Shown here piece by piece: positions 8,596-17,312 of a stretch of 27,596 nucleotides of DNA. Position 1 is the first letter of the stretch. The number at the start of each line of letters is the position of its first letter. The notes under the pieces are model-generated. The model was given only the letters and a program-made list of their open reading frames with translations, ran no database searches and had not been told where the DNA came from. Source of the DNA: a virus. The stretch is from IMG/VR virus record IMGVR_UViG_3300033144_004189, positions 1-27,596 of that record, one strand, 5' to 3'. The translations under genes and the position numbers were made by a program.

Positions 8596-9423
8596 TTAGC
8601 TTATTACCTTACCCGAACCTTGTTTGCGAGAAAATATTGTTGGTTGTGCGAATGGATCTGATTGTTGTCTTAAAACATCAGAGCCCACTGATAGTCCTAC
8701 ATCAAATACTGCACCCAATGGCTCAAAGGTATCAGTCGCACTCGCGCTCTTGACAGCATTCACTGCTGCATTGGCTGCCGATGCGGTATTACCTGTGGCC
8801 TCAAGCTGAGCGATGATACCAGTTCTGGCTTTTTCCAGGTCTGCTATACGCTGCGCTCTAATCTCCTTAGCTCTAGTTGCTGCACGTGATAACGCTTCAC
8901 CTCGTTGCCTCTGAAGGTCTGCAAACTTATCTGCTGCTACCGATGATTCAAGTGAACCTCTACGCGCTAATTGCTGCGTGAGCTTTCCATTAGATGTTTC
9001 AAATTGTCTCTCGATCTCAGGAGTAGCGAATGCCAGGAATGCTGATTCTACTTCATCGAGGAATGAACTGTCATCGAAGTTAAATGATCCACGTCTTGCA
9101 CCTTCACGAAGGATCTCTCTACGAGCAGACTTAGGATCAAAACTTTCGCCATCTTGCGCTACAAAATCGCTTCTGTTTTCTCCTGTTGCCAGAACAAGGT
9201 CCTCTAAGTCTTTCTGAAAATTAGAATCTGGCTGAGTTAATTGTACGGCTCTAGCAGGATCAGCAAATAACGCTGGCCTATCACTACCTTGAACTAGGTT
9301 GCCGAATATACGATTAACCTCATTAATTCCTACCTGAGTCTGAAACTGACGATCATCCTCTTCTTGCCTTCTGCGTTGTTCAGCTTGTTCAGCTCTTTTA
9401 GTATCACCACCACCTGCGCACAT
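8596..9423 (-). CDS. Putative internal virion protein, 275 aa (MC-starting)
   Basis: Begins MCAGGGDTKRAEQAEQRRRQ, the Met-Cys-Gly-rich start followed by an Arg/Gln/Glu helix often seen in podovirus ejection proteins. The body is mostly helical and charged, with a run around residues 155-215 (QQLARRGSLESSVAADK and onward) of coiled-coil character. The Gly/Ala/Ser-rich C-terminal third is less ordered. No catalytic motif was seen. It has a strong Shine-Dalgarno (TAGGAGA) and is followed after ten bases by the 230-aa MC-starting gene. The shared start style suggests the two occupy related places in the virion, but clear sequence homology beyond the first residues is not evident. Confidence 0.65.
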   Translation of the reverse strand: MCAGGGDTKRAEQAEQRRRQEEDDRQFQTQVGINEVNRIFGNLVQGSDRPALFADPARAVQLTQPDSNFQKDLEDLVLATGENRSDFVAQDGESFDPKSARREILREGARRGSFNFDDSSFLDEVESAFLAFATPEIERQFETSNGKLTQQLARRGSLESSVAADKFADLQRQRGEALSRAATRAKEIRAQRIADLEKARTGIIAQLEATGNTASAANAAVNAVKSASATDTFEPLGAVFDVGLSVGSDVLRQQSDPFAQPTIFSRKQGSGKVIS

Positions 9424-9435
9424 AATATTTTTCTC

Positions 9436-9891
9436 CTATAATGTTTTACGGGCTAAAAACCCAATCTTTTTAAATCCAAATTTAGCAAGGAAGCTCATGT
9501 ATCTTTCATCCACTATACCTGCAGATGAACCAACATTGCAGTGCTTAGCACCGCGCTCCTTTGACCATGTTACAAAACTATCTAATAACTGAGCAGCTAC
9601 CTTTAATCCCCTGTGTTCAGGAGTAATGTATAGCGCTAAGTCTGAGGTGATCTGATCGTCACCGAAAAATGTAGGAACACAAAGACCACCCATCATTCCA
9701 ACTACAAGGCCATCGTCTGTCTCTGCAACAGCCATGTAATAAAACGGATCTTCGTGAAGTGAGTAATCTACAATGTTCTGAATCTTCTGGTGATCATAAT
9801 CAAGTGAATTAAAGTTACTCTCTTGATGCATTTCGTAGCCTAGTTCAGCCACGCGTTCCTTATCATGTATATTTGCAGGTCTAATTTTCAT
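9436..9891 (-). CDS. GNAT-family N-acetyltransferase, 151 aa
   Basis: A complete GNAT domain. The N-terminal beta-alpha unit is MKIRPANIHDKERVAELGYE. The central strands AVAETDDGLVVGMMGG and SDLALYITPEHRG lead into motif A, with the acetyl-CoA pyrophosphate loop HRGLKVAAQLL at about 93-103. A C-terminal half carries YMSFLAKFGFKKIGFLARK. About 150 aa is the usual length. Family knowledge: these enzymes move an acetyl group from acetyl-CoA to an amine; the substrate cannot be read from the sequence. It overlaps the nozzle gene by four bases (ATGA) and precedes the ejection genes, so it is made late. A target among virion or host proteins is inference. Confidence 0.85.
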   Translation of the reverse strand: MKIRPANIHDKERVAELGYEMHQESNFNSLDYDHQKIQNIVDYSLHEDPFYYMAVAETDDGLVVGMMGGLCVPTFFGDDQITSDLALYITPEHRGLKVAAQLLDSFVTWSKERGAKHCNVGSSAGIVDERYMSFLAKFGFKKIGFLARKTL

Positions 9892-11612
9892 CCTTGAGGT
9901 CCTTGGTCGAAGTGAATTAATACGCGTCCTATCTTTGCAGGTCCATTCCCTCTGCTAACAAATCGCAAAGAGATATGAGTTGAAATTCCTTGGATCGCTA
10001 TCTTTGGTTTCTTGAATGTAGAATCAATGATTGTAGCTACCTTTCTTTCCTTAGTCTCATCGCGTGTATCCTCAGCAATATAAACATCCCACTCACCTTC
10101 ACATGCTACATCAAGACCAATAATCTTCTTATCCCTAGAAGGATCGCCTGCATCAATATATGGAAAGCGTGCGTTTACTTGCCTGTCATCATAAGCGTCA
10201 TTCAATGGACCACCAAGCTGATAGATGTTATCACCTGATCGAGCAATCACAGATAGATCCCTTTGGTCGAAGTATTCAACAACGAAGTCTACCTTTGATA
10301 CAGTCCATGCTGACACCTTGTTTCCAGGGAATAAGCTGAATATAAAAATCTCATCATCAATCGAGAGGAAGTATCTACCAGTTAAAGGATCTGTGATGCC
10401 TTGTGCATTTGGCACTGAGTTCGCTTTCTCAAGTATTAAGTCTCTGATCAATGGATCAATCGCAGTTCCAATGTCTGATACATTTGCTGACCTAGAAGAG
10501 TCACGCGCTCTCAGAGAACGGATGCCTGATCTATCAAGGAATGCAGTGTCGTTACCAAATGGAACAACTGAGCGTGGAGCAAGGGTGCCTACCTGCTTCA
10601 GTGTTTCATTCTTAACATTCAGCTCTTCATCAGGATCAAGACTCCATATCTGGATATTCTGATTACTGAATATTGCGTAACGATCTACATACTCAGCGAT
10701 AGCCAGTAGCTGCTCTGAACCTGCAGAATGATTTGAAAGGTTAATGAAGCCAGCACCTACACCAGTATTAGGGTCCCACTCGGTAGGCTTATCAATATTC
10801 GAGAAGTGAAGCAGAGACTCTGACAATGCATACATCTTCTCATTGATTGTCTTCACGTACGTTCCAGGCTGAAATACTCCACCAGGATTATCAATACCAC
10901 CAGCGAATGTAGGCTGGATGACATTGGTTGTTAAAGTTGAGGCATTCACTGCTAGTGTTCTGCCATTGGCTGCAGTCCCTGGAAGGTCTGCTCTTACTAT
11001 CACACGTGGTCCATCAGGAACAGCGATGTAATTAGGTGAGGAAGTATTGCCGTTTATATTAGCAGCGACATCAGATGCAGTAGTAATAAGATCTGTATTA
11101 AATGCCACAGATCCTGATAGTGTTTCCACTCCGTCCACCGTAACAGACGTAATGCTACCAGAAGTGCCACCAGTAATTTCAAATACGGCAGAAGCCCTTC
11201 CATCAACCCATCCAGTAACTTCGTTGCCATCATAGAAATGAACGATTGTTCCATCATCATATTGCGCGACTACATACATTAGGCCATCGAATAAATCAAC
11301 AGACAGGATATTAATCATGTTGAGTGAACCCTTCTGTAATCTATTGTATTGAACCTTCTGTGGAATACCACCTGGTTCTGGATCACTACCGAACACATGG
11401 GTAAACACATGGGTAACATCTCTGATCTGCTTCAGTCCAAACGTACCAGCAGGAAGCCTGAATATTCTTTCCCATGACTTCAGCTTCTGAAGCTCACCAC
11501 CTTCATTGATAACGCAATTGTCAGCTTCAAGCAATGATCCAGGCAGAGTAGTCTCGCGCATGTTGCGAGCATCTAATCCACCTTTAGTGTCCTGTATAAC
11601 AAGTGTTGGCAT
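9888..11612 (-). CDS. Putative tail nozzle / tail tubular B-like protein, 574 aa
   Basis: Follows the adaptor gene and precedes the ejection genes, the position of T7 gene 12 and P22 gene 10. The N-terminus (DTKGGLDARNMRETTLPG) resembles the opening of podovirus nozzle proteins, which start by describing a gene-wide beta propeller. The sequence is strongly beta-rich with many Gly/Asp turns, several short blade-like repeats and hydrophobic strands (GLMYVVAQYDDGTIVHFYDG; YAIFSNQNIQIWSLD; GRYFLSIDDEIFIFSLFPG). No catalytic motif was seen. The inferred role is to form the distal hexameric nozzle that closes the tail. It starts at a TAATG junction with the adaptor gene and ends in an ATGA overlap with the acetyltransferase. 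Confidence 0.7.
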   Translation of the reverse strand: MPTLVIQDTKGGLDARNMRETTLPGSLLEADNCVINEGGELQKLKSWERIFRLPAGTFGLKQIRDVTHVFTHVFGSDPEPGGIPQKVQYNRLQKGSLNMINILSVDLFDGLMYVVAQYDDGTIVHFYDGNEVTGWVDGRASAVFEITGGTSGSITSVTVDGVETLSGSVAFNTDLITTASDVAANINGNTSSPNYIAVPDGPRVIVRADLPGTAANGRTLAVNASTLTTNVIQPTFAGGIDNPGGVFQPGTYVKTINEKMYALSESLLHFSNIDKPTEWDPNTGVGAGFINLSNHSAGSEQLLAIAEYVDRYAIFSNQNIQIWSLDPDEELNVKNETLKQVGTLAPRSVVPFGNDTAFLDRSGIRSLRARDSSRSANVSDIGTAIDPLIRDLILEKANSVPNAQGITDPLTGRYFLSIDDEIFIFSLFPGNKVSAWTVSKVDFVVEYFDQRDLSVIARSGDNIYQLGGPLNDAYDDRQVNARFPYIDAGDPSRDKKIIGLDVACEGEWDVYIAEDTRDETKERKVATIIDSTFKKPKIAIQGISTHISLRFVSRGNGPAKIGRVLIHFDQGPQG

Positions 11613-12409
11613 TACGGATTCTGTCTAACGTATTTCAGTCTAAACGAGTTTAGGGTTTGTCTTCGTGGTCGCGAGCGTTGATCAATGTCAGTACCCATTA
11701 AGAATGGATCTGTCTTCTTCATGCGACCTGTTAGCTTTCTAAAATATTTGGTAGCTCTAGCATTCAAAGTCTCAGCATCTTCTTTAGCATACTTTGGTGC
11801 AAAGCTCGCTGCAGTTAGCAGCACGATTAAATCTCCATCGAGAGTTGAGTAATGATCGTTCTCTGTAAATGGATTCAGGTTTTTAATTCCTTCAAATCTG
11901 ATGAAGCGATCACCATCAGTGTTTCGATCAGGATCAAATGTTTCCTCTGAAGGTGGATCTGTGATTGGCAGATAAAGGCTACCATTAGATGCAGGAGTAG
12001 GCCATACTTCAAACTGAAGATTGTCATTGGTCTGCTCTCTGTGGAAGTCCCACTGAAGGATTGGATCTTGTCGCTGATTCCTTTCACTGTCGCGGAATAC
12101 AAACGATTGTCTGTCGATTCCGAATGATAGCGGTAGGTATATGTTGTTAAACTTATATTCAGCTTTGTAGATACGGTCTGCATCGAGGTCATCGGGGAAC
12201 GCATAGTAGCGCTCCCCTGCCCTCATTGCTTTATATCTATATACTTGAAGGTGCGCCCAATCCACATCGAACCACAACTCATGCTGAATGCGCTTAGCTT
12301 TCAGTTTGATAGTGCGTTCAAGGTCAATGCCCAGGTTAGGGTCAAGAGCCATTCCTAGCTCTGCTCTGACTTCTTCTACTATCTGTCCTAATTGTATTTC
12401 GTTTGGCAT
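11612..12409 (-). CDS. Putative head-tail adaptor (tail tubular A / gp4-like), 265 aa
   Basis: The N-terminus (QIVEEVRAELGMALDPNLGID) and the following helical block with HELWFDVDWAHLQVYR match the general style of adaptor proteins in short-tailed phages, which sit between portal and nozzle. The middle is beta-rich with many aromatic residues and the C-terminus is basic (KYFRKLTGRMKK; RSRPRRQTLNSFRLKYVR). Length is near the T7 gp11 range (about 200) and somewhat longer. A Shine-Dalgarno (AAGGTGA) precedes the ATG. The nozzle gene starts in its stop codon (TAATG), so the two connector proteins are probably made in a fixed ratio. The family call is moderate: position is strong, sequence match is by eye. 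Confidence 0.7.
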   Translation of the reverse strand: MPNEIQLGQIVEEVRAELGMALDPNLGIDLERTIKLKAKRIQHELWFDVDWAHLQVYRYKAMRAGERYYAFPDDLDADRIYKAEYKFNNIYLPLSFGIDRQSFVFRDSERNQRQDPILQWDFHREQTNDNLQFEVWPTPASNGSLYLPITDPPSEETFDPDRNTDGDRFIRFEGIKNLNPFTENDHYSTLDGDLIVLLTAASFAPKYAKEDAETLNARATKYFRKLTGRMKKTDPFLMGTDIDQRSRPRRQTLNSFRLKYVRQNP

Positions 12410-12438
12410 TGGTTCACCTTATATTTTTAAATTGTAGC

Positions 12439-12906
12439 TTAATCGACTTTCGCTACTGGCTTCTTTGGAACATCAGGAGATGAACCCTTATCTGCAGTCT
12501 TAGTTACAGTGGACTTCTCTTCCTTGATTGCTTCCTTCTCTGCATCAGTAACGATGTCGGCTTTACCGTTCTTCACTGGAACGATGTTACCTTTTTCGTG
12601 TGGCTTAGGTGGCGCAAGCTCGTAAGGAATCTTGGCTTCTTCAAACGTCTTTGGAAGAGTTGGAATAGCACCAGGAAACAACTTCTCTGCCACATTCTTA
12701 TTTGGCTTATTATACATCTGCGCCAAGCGAGACTTCTCTTCAGATGGATCTCTGCCTTCAGCGTTGCCTGTTACAACAACTTCATTCACGGCATGATCAC
12801 CGTGTAGAGACTTCAGGAGAATAACCTGAGCTGGCGTTACATTATTTACTAGGACCTCGTTGTTACGATTTCCTGCGAGTTGGACTTTGCATTTAGCTAA
12901 TTGCAT
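12439..12906 (-). CDS. Hypothetical protein between capsid and adaptor genes, 155 aa
   Basis: Unknown family. The N-terminal 50 residues look ordered (MQLAKCKVQLAGNRNNEVLV, then VTPAQVILLKSLHGDHAVNEV), with alternating strands and a short helix. The last 60 are Lys/Glu/Pro/Thr-rich and probably disordered. The position between capsid and connector suggests a head-decoration, head-completion or capsid-linked role, but nothing in the sequence proves it. It is separated from the capsid gene by a hairpin terminator, so it is likely made at a lower level than capsid. Its leader is AT-rich without an evident Shine-Dalgarno (AAATAAATATAAATCAA before ATG). Confidence 0.7.
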   Translation of the reverse strand: MQLAKCKVQLAGNRNNEVLVNNVTPAQVILLKSLHGDHAVNEVVVTGNAEGRDPSEEKSRLAQMYNKPNKNVAEKLFPGAIPTLPKTFEEAKIPYELAPPKPHEKGNIVPVKNGKADIVTDAEKEAIKEEKSTVTKTADKGSSPDVPKKPVAKVD

Positions 12907-12935
12907 TTGATTTATATTTATTTGTTTTGTTCTGG

Positions 12936-12971
12936 AAAAAGTGAGTAGAGGGAATTAAACCCCCTACCCAC
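12936..12971 (-). terminator. Intrinsic terminator downstream of the major capsid gene
   Basis: On the minus strand, GTGGGTAGGGGG (12971-12960) pairs with CCCTCTACTCAC (12952-12941) across a 7-base loop, a 12-bp stem with two G-U pairs, followed directly by five T. It lies 12 bases past the capsid stop codon. The placement parallels the T7 terminator after gene 10 and would let capsid be made in excess of the downstream connector genes. Confidence 0.8.
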
Positions 12972-12983
12972 AGGTTAATTAAT

Positions 12984-14054
12984 TTACGCGATTTCCAATA
13001 CAGCGTGAACATTGAAACGATTAAAGACAATCGCTCCTGACCATGTTACGGCCTTGTTCATTACGTACTGGTCTTCAGGACGCGCTGGTGCGTGTGTAGC
13101 GAAGTCATCACCCTCTAACGGACGCAACTGGAAGTGGCGCTCGTCCATGATGTAACAGAACTTCGTACGGTCAGTTCCACCGATAGTGTCATCGAGTGTT
13201 GGATCGTAGATGAAATCTACACCCTTCCAACGAAGACCACCAACAGAAACGTCACCGCCACCGCTGAAGCCATCCAAGCTGTAGTTACCGTTAGCTCTGA
13301 ACTCAGCTTCCATTGCTTGAAGGAAGTCAGAACCACAGTATGCCACAGAAGGCTTACCACGGAAACGCATAAGCTGACGCATGATGATCTGAATGTTTGT
13401 GATCAGTTCACCACCGTTAGCAGTGTTTGATGTTAGGACATTACCATTAGCAGTAGTGAAAGCAAGGTTACGCCAGAAAGCGTTGCCTGCCACAGAGCGG
13501 TCAATACCTGCTACTGTGCCTACTGATGGAACGTCAGTGATTAGACCTGTGATACCAAGGATGTCTGTAGGTGATGCAGTTCCGTTCTCCCAGTATTGGA
13601 GATTAAGAGACTCGATCATACCTTCAGTCATGTCATCCATCTTGTCGTCAAGTAGGTCAGTTAGACGCTGCTTGTCTGAGTCAGATGCCTTGGATGCGTT
13701 AATACCCATGTCAGCATCAGTGACGATGAAACCTGCTTGGTGAAGCTCAGTTCTTGTCAACTGAATACCTGCGTGATACTCACGCCATGTGTATTCTGCC
13801 TGTTGGATACGATTAGTGTCACCGTAGGTAACAACGTCATCGTTTGTGAATGATGTGAATCCGATTTGGAAGTCACCACCCTTAACTTGGACGGTGATCA
13901 CATCACGACCTGCTGCGAAAGTACGCTGACGCGCACGCATACGTTTCAAAAGTGGACGGTCCTGAATTGACGATTCGATAGCATCCCCTCTGATATGGTG
14001 CTTCAGCGTAGTGTTAATTATGTTTTGGAGCTTTGCTCCCGATAATGCTGGCAT
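12984..14054 (-). CDS. Major capsid protein, 356 aa
   Basis: Directly follows the scaffold gene and has the size and composition of an HK97-fold capsid protein. The N-terminus holds a helical arm (QDRPLLKRMRARQRTFAAG) followed by strands ITVQVKGGDFQIGF. A long spine-like helix (DSDKQRLTDLLDDKMDDMTE) and Gly-rich loops such as DGFSGGGDVSVGG follow, and the end returns to strands (MNKAVTWSGAIVFNRFNVHA). About 416 copies per capsid would be typical of such phages, so high expression is expected. The leader is A-rich without a clear Shine-Dalgarno, and a strong terminator follows. The order portal, scaffold, capsid makes the call safe, although the exact capsid family is not determined by eye. 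Confidence 0.85.
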   Translation of the reverse strand: MPALSGAKLQNIINTTLKHHIRGDAIESSIQDRPLLKRMRARQRTFAAGRDVITVQVKGGDFQIGFTSFTNDDVVTYGDTNRIQQAEYTWREYHAGIQLTRTELHQAGFIVTDADMGINASKASDSDKQRLTDLLDDKMDDMTEGMIESLNLQYWENGTASPTDILGITGLITDVPSVGTVAGIDRSVAGNAFWRNLAFTTANGNVLTSNTANGGELITNIQIIMRQLMRFRGKPSVAYCGSDFLQAMEAEFRANGNYSLDGFSGGGDVSVGGLRWKGVDFIYDPTLDDTIGGTDRTKFCYIMDERHFQLRPLEGDDFATHAPARPEDQYVMNKAVTWSGAIVFNRFNVHAVLEIA

Positions 14055-14091
14055 TTTATATCTTTATTTTATGGTTCTTACTTATGAAAGA

Positions 14092-15180
14092 CTAACCTAG
14101 TTCCGCATCAATGATGTCCTTAGTGGACTTGAATTGTTTCTTGGCTTTGCCTTTCTTTTTAACGGTGCTCTTCTTAACCACTTTGCGCTTCTTCTTTGAC
14201 GGACCAAAACCCTGAAGTGACTGAGTCACGTCAGCATAGATACCATCTAGGAATTTACCGAAAATTGCTGCCTTTGGTTTCCCATTAGTAGCAAACTCGG
14301 CTCTCATTGCGGTTAATATGAGCTTCTTTTTTCTCGCGAAATCAGGATCGGTTTTGAGTTTCTGCTTCTCCCAATTGTTCGCTGCTTCCTTGCGTAACAA
14401 GTCTTCCTGCTGTTCAGCTTCAGATTTTGCTACAGAAGTATCAGCTTCCTTTTGGTTTTTAAGCGCCTTGATTTCAGCTTCCTTCTTCTGAATGACCTTT
14501 GCAGCTTCTTCAGTAATTTCACCTTCTTCGACCTGCTTCCTGAGTTCAGGAGATAGCACGTGTCCAGAATCTACTAAGAGTTCTTGAACCATCGGTTGAA
14601 TCATCTTCAGAGCCTCAGCTGGGTTCTGATCCTTAAGGATTAGAAAGCTAGTGAAGTCCTTCATATTCTCCGCACCTATTGCGTTGACTGTGTCCATGAT
14701 TGGCTGCTGAGTTTCGAGCTGATTCTTCAATTCAGAAACCTCAGCCTTATACTCGTTCTTTTGATCTATCAGTTTCTTGAAGCGAGGGTCCTTGTGGTAC
14801 TCTTCAGATTTCTCATCAAGTTCCTCAGTGTCCTCTTCCTCTTCACCCTCTTCAGATTCGTCTTCAGTGTCTTCTGTTGAATCTTCGTCCTCATCGTCAT
14901 CTTCATCAGAGTCATCCTCTGAATCGTCTTCATCCTCTGAGTCAGAATCATCTTCATCTTCGTGGGTTTCCTCTTCCTGATCGGGGCCATCCTCCCCGTT
15001 GTCATCGGCAGTATTACCTTCAGCCTCACCGTCAACCTCATCAAGCAGATCGCTTACGAGATCGAGTGAAGTTTCTTCTCCTACTACTTTTGATTCATCA
15101 CCTGACGTGGATGATGCATTAGCGTCATTTTCAGTTCCAGCAGATGACGAGTCTGCATTGTTGTTAGCGTCTTTGCTCAT
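14092..15180 (-). CDS. Scaffolding protein, 362 aa
   Basis: Lies between portal and capsid genes and has the typical charge pattern of an internal scaffold: residues about 48-127 are almost entirely Asp, Glu and Ser, the middle (about 140-290) is helical with coiled-coil stretches (VSELKNQLETQQPIM; AAKVIQKKEAEIKALKN), and the last 38 residues are strongly basic (KKKRKVVKKSTVKKKGKAKK) before a short acidic end. In phages such as P22 the basic C-terminal segment binds coat protein. It is expected to guide shell assembly and then leave or be degraded. No protease domain is visible. The length is a little above T7 and P22 scaffolds (about 300 aa), explained by the acidic tract. Confidence 0.85.
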   Translation of the reverse strand: MSKDANNNADSSSAGTENDANASSTSGDESKVVGEETSLDLVSDLLDEVDGEAEGNTADDNGEDGPDQEEETHEDEDDSDSEDEDDSEDDSDEDDDEDEDSTEDTEDESEEGEEEEDTEELDEKSEEYHKDPRFKKLIDQKNEYKAEVSELKNQLETQQPIMDTVNAIGAENMKDFTSFLILKDQNPAEALKMIQPMVQELLVDSGHVLSPELRKQVEEGEITEEAAKVIQKKEAEIKALKNQKEADTSVAKSEAEQQEDLLRKEAANNWEKQKLKTDPDFARKKKLILTAMRAEFATNGKPKAAIFGKFLDGIYADVTQSLQGFGPSKKKRKVVKKSTVKKKGKAKKQFKSTKDIIDAELG

Positions 15181-15222
15181 AATATTTATATTCTGATTTT
15201 TTGTTTTTGTTTTGAGAAATTG

Positions 15223-17310
15223 TTATGCGAGGGATTGATTGCCACCTGGAATATTAACGGGTAGCGCACCCCCTTGTGCGTTTGGATCTGTTGCAGGATT
15301 ACCTGTCGATGGTTGAATCTGTTGATTCATTGCAACGATAGATGGTAGATCCTCATCAAAGAAATCATTAATGTCATGGTTCGCATCGAGTGTCTTAAGG
15401 ATCATGCTCGCAACCTTCTTAGGTTTGAATCCTGGCACTTGAACGATCAATGGTGTAGCACGCTCGATCTTACCAAGCTCTGCTGCAGCATTTGGCTTAC
15501 CTGATGAACCAGCTTCGATACCAAGCTCAAACTCAGACTCGATGGTTGAATCAGGAAGGTCAGGCCATACTGCTCCTGGTCCAACGATCTCCTGAACGGT
15601 TTCCAGGTTAAGTTCCTTCAGCATCACCTCTAATGATCCACGTGCGATATCACTTAGGAAATCATCAAGCTCATCAACATGGCTCGATATAGTGGTCTGA
15701 GATGCGCTCTGAGAGATTGATGTCTCTGTAGCACTCGCGCCTGATGTAGCACCAAGTAGAGCTTCCTGAACACCAAGAGTAAGCTCCACGTCATCCACGA
15801 TATGATTAGTAACGTAAAGATTTGGGTCCACTCCTGGCGTTGGTATAGGCTGCAAAAGATCCTCAATCCGTTGACCAGATGTTAATCCCTTCATTGGAAG
15901 CACTGAGAATGCTGGGTGATTTCTCAGTAGTGCCACGTCTTCATCATCAAGACTACCATCAACGTATGCGAGTTTGGGTCTTGCAGCTCTTCTATGTTCG
16001 CTCAGACCCTGGCGAGACTTATTAAACTCGTTTTGCATTGGTGCCATAGTCTCGATGTCTGAAGGTCCGTAAATTGAATCTTCATCCTCGATTGAACTTG
16101 GACAGTAAGAATAAATTGGGAAGAAGCGCTGAAGCCTTACATTTGGCTCGCGTGGCTCTTCACAGAAATTGTTAAAGCCAGGAGTGACAGTATACATCAA
16201 ACCAGTTGGCTTATGGTAGTATTCGTAAACCTTGACAATCTCCTGTTCGATGAACTCCTGCTGTGAGATATCTTCATCGTAATTGTCTTCAATCGCTTTT
16301 TCTAATGTGAATGTTGTGGCACCAGCCTCTTCAAAATCGAAACCGTAAATCTCCGAAGCAGTGTCAGGCTCGAAGTGAAACTCTTCTGCAATCCAATCAG
16401 CACCAACAAAACCATTAAGGTTAGTGCAATTCGGGTCAACTTTAACACTCGTACTGGTAGGGAATCCATACGTTAATCCTTCACTTAAAATAATCTCTTC
16501 TTGTTGCTCAAGTTGCTTTAGTCCTAGTCGCAACTCTTCAATCTCAGCATCTCCTTCATTTACTTCACCTTTCTCGATCTTATCAGCAAGATGCTCCAAA
16601 TGAGCAAGTCGAGCGCGATGGTCATTTATCTGTGATTGAACTTGTGGACTGTGAGCCATGTCACGCTGGAAGTCTACCTTAACATAACCAACGAAATTAG
16701 TAAGCATACGCTTGATAGTCTGCTTCAGGTTCGTTTTGAAGTTAGGCTCTGCTTCACCAGTGTAATACTCCATAAGGATCTCTGCAGTCTCACCGACTTT
16801 ATTGATCATGTTCTTACGAAGCGTTCCTCTTTCATAATCCTTGAGTAATGCTACATCATTAGGATCTGCAGGAAGTCCTGCCTGGGCGCGTTGCTGTATA
16901 TTAGCAAGCGCCATCTGAAGGCTTTCCATTTTACCATCCCATAGAGCGTAGTATAATCTTCTCTTAGCCTTTGCAACGAAAGTAGGATTACGCGCATACA
17001 TCACAGATGTTGTCTGATGAATGTAGCGTCTTGAAATATTTGCTGTGTAAAAAGACTTTGGAGTATGCTCATCGCGTCCGTTTTTCACCTGGAACATATT
17101 ACGCTTCATCTGGTCGAACACAGGCTGGAACATACGCTCAGACTTCTCGATGTCTTCAAGTATCTTCTTGACCAGGTTCTCACGCTGAGGTGGCACGTTT
17201 CGCAAATCTTCGCGGTCATCCTTGTCACCTTCTCTACTACCTAATGCCTTTGGAGCAGTAGATGGTTTGTCTTCCCTTAACGGTCCTAGTATTCCTAAAT
17301 CCTTAGTCAT
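15223..17310 (-). CDS. Portal protein, 695 aa
   Basis: Follows terminase by two bases and precedes the scaffold, the usual place. The N-terminal part is helical (NLVKKILEDIEKSERMFQPV). Residues about 215-275 form a charged heptad-like stretch (HRARLAHLEHLADKIEKGE). The middle contains the portal-like FFPIYSYCPSSIEDEDSIYG followed by the long helical wing region (MAPMQNEFNKSRQGLSEHRR). The region around ATETSISQSASQTTIS and EALLGATSG is typical of stem and crown areas of large portals. The Gly/Pro/Asn-rich C-terminal tail is probably disordered. A modest Shine-Dalgarno (AGGA) is visible. Expected role: dodecameric ring at the packaging vertex that binds terminase and the adaptor. Confidence 0.85.
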   Translation of the reverse strand: MTKDLGILGPLREDKPSTAPKALGSREGDKDDREDLRNVPPQRENLVKKILEDIEKSERMFQPVFDQMKRNMFQVKNGRDEHTPKSFYTANISRRYIHQTTSVMYARNPTFVAKAKRRLYYALWDGKMESLQMALANIQQRAQAGLPADPNDVALLKDYERGTLRKNMINKVGETAEILMEYYTGEAEPNFKTNLKQTIKRMLTNFVGYVKVDFQRDMAHSPQVQSQINDHRARLAHLEHLADKIEKGEVNEGDAEIEELRLGLKQLEQQEEIILSEGLTYGFPTSTSVKVDPNCTNLNGFVGADWIAEEFHFEPDTASEIYGFDFEEAGATTFTLEKAIEDNYDEDISQQEFIEQEIVKVYEYYHKPTGLMYTVTPGFNNFCEEPREPNVRLQRFFPIYSYCPSSIEDEDSIYGPSDIETMAPMQNEFNKSRQGLSEHRRAARPKLAYVDGSLDDEDVALLRNHPAFSVLPMKGLTSGQRIEDLLQPIPTPGVDPNLYVTNHIVDDVELTLGVQEALLGATSGASATETSISQSASQTTISSHVDELDDFLSDIARGSLEVMLKELNLETVQEIVGPGAVWPDLPDSTIESEFELGIEAGSSGKPNAAAELGKIERATPLIVQVPGFKPKKVASMILKTLDANHDINDFFDEDLPSIVAMNQQIQPSTGNPATDPNAQGGALPVNIPGGNQSLA

Positions 17311-17312
17311 AA

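Noticed and set aside
12904-12935. AT-rich stretch after the capsid terminator considered as a promoter
   Set aside because: It has TATAAAT-like words but no convincing -35 box at proper spacing; it is more simply an A-rich leader of the 155-aa gene.
14092-14210. KKKRKV resembling the SV40 nuclear localisation signal in the scaffold C-terminus
   Set aside because: Basic C-terminal segments are normal in phage scaffolds for coat binding; in a bacterial phage a nuclear signal has no meaning.
14777-14980. A Ser-rich plus-strand frame of 67 aa
   Set aside because: It is the antisense of the Asp/Glu-rich tract in the scaffold gene (GAT/GAA codons read backwards as TCx), not a gene.
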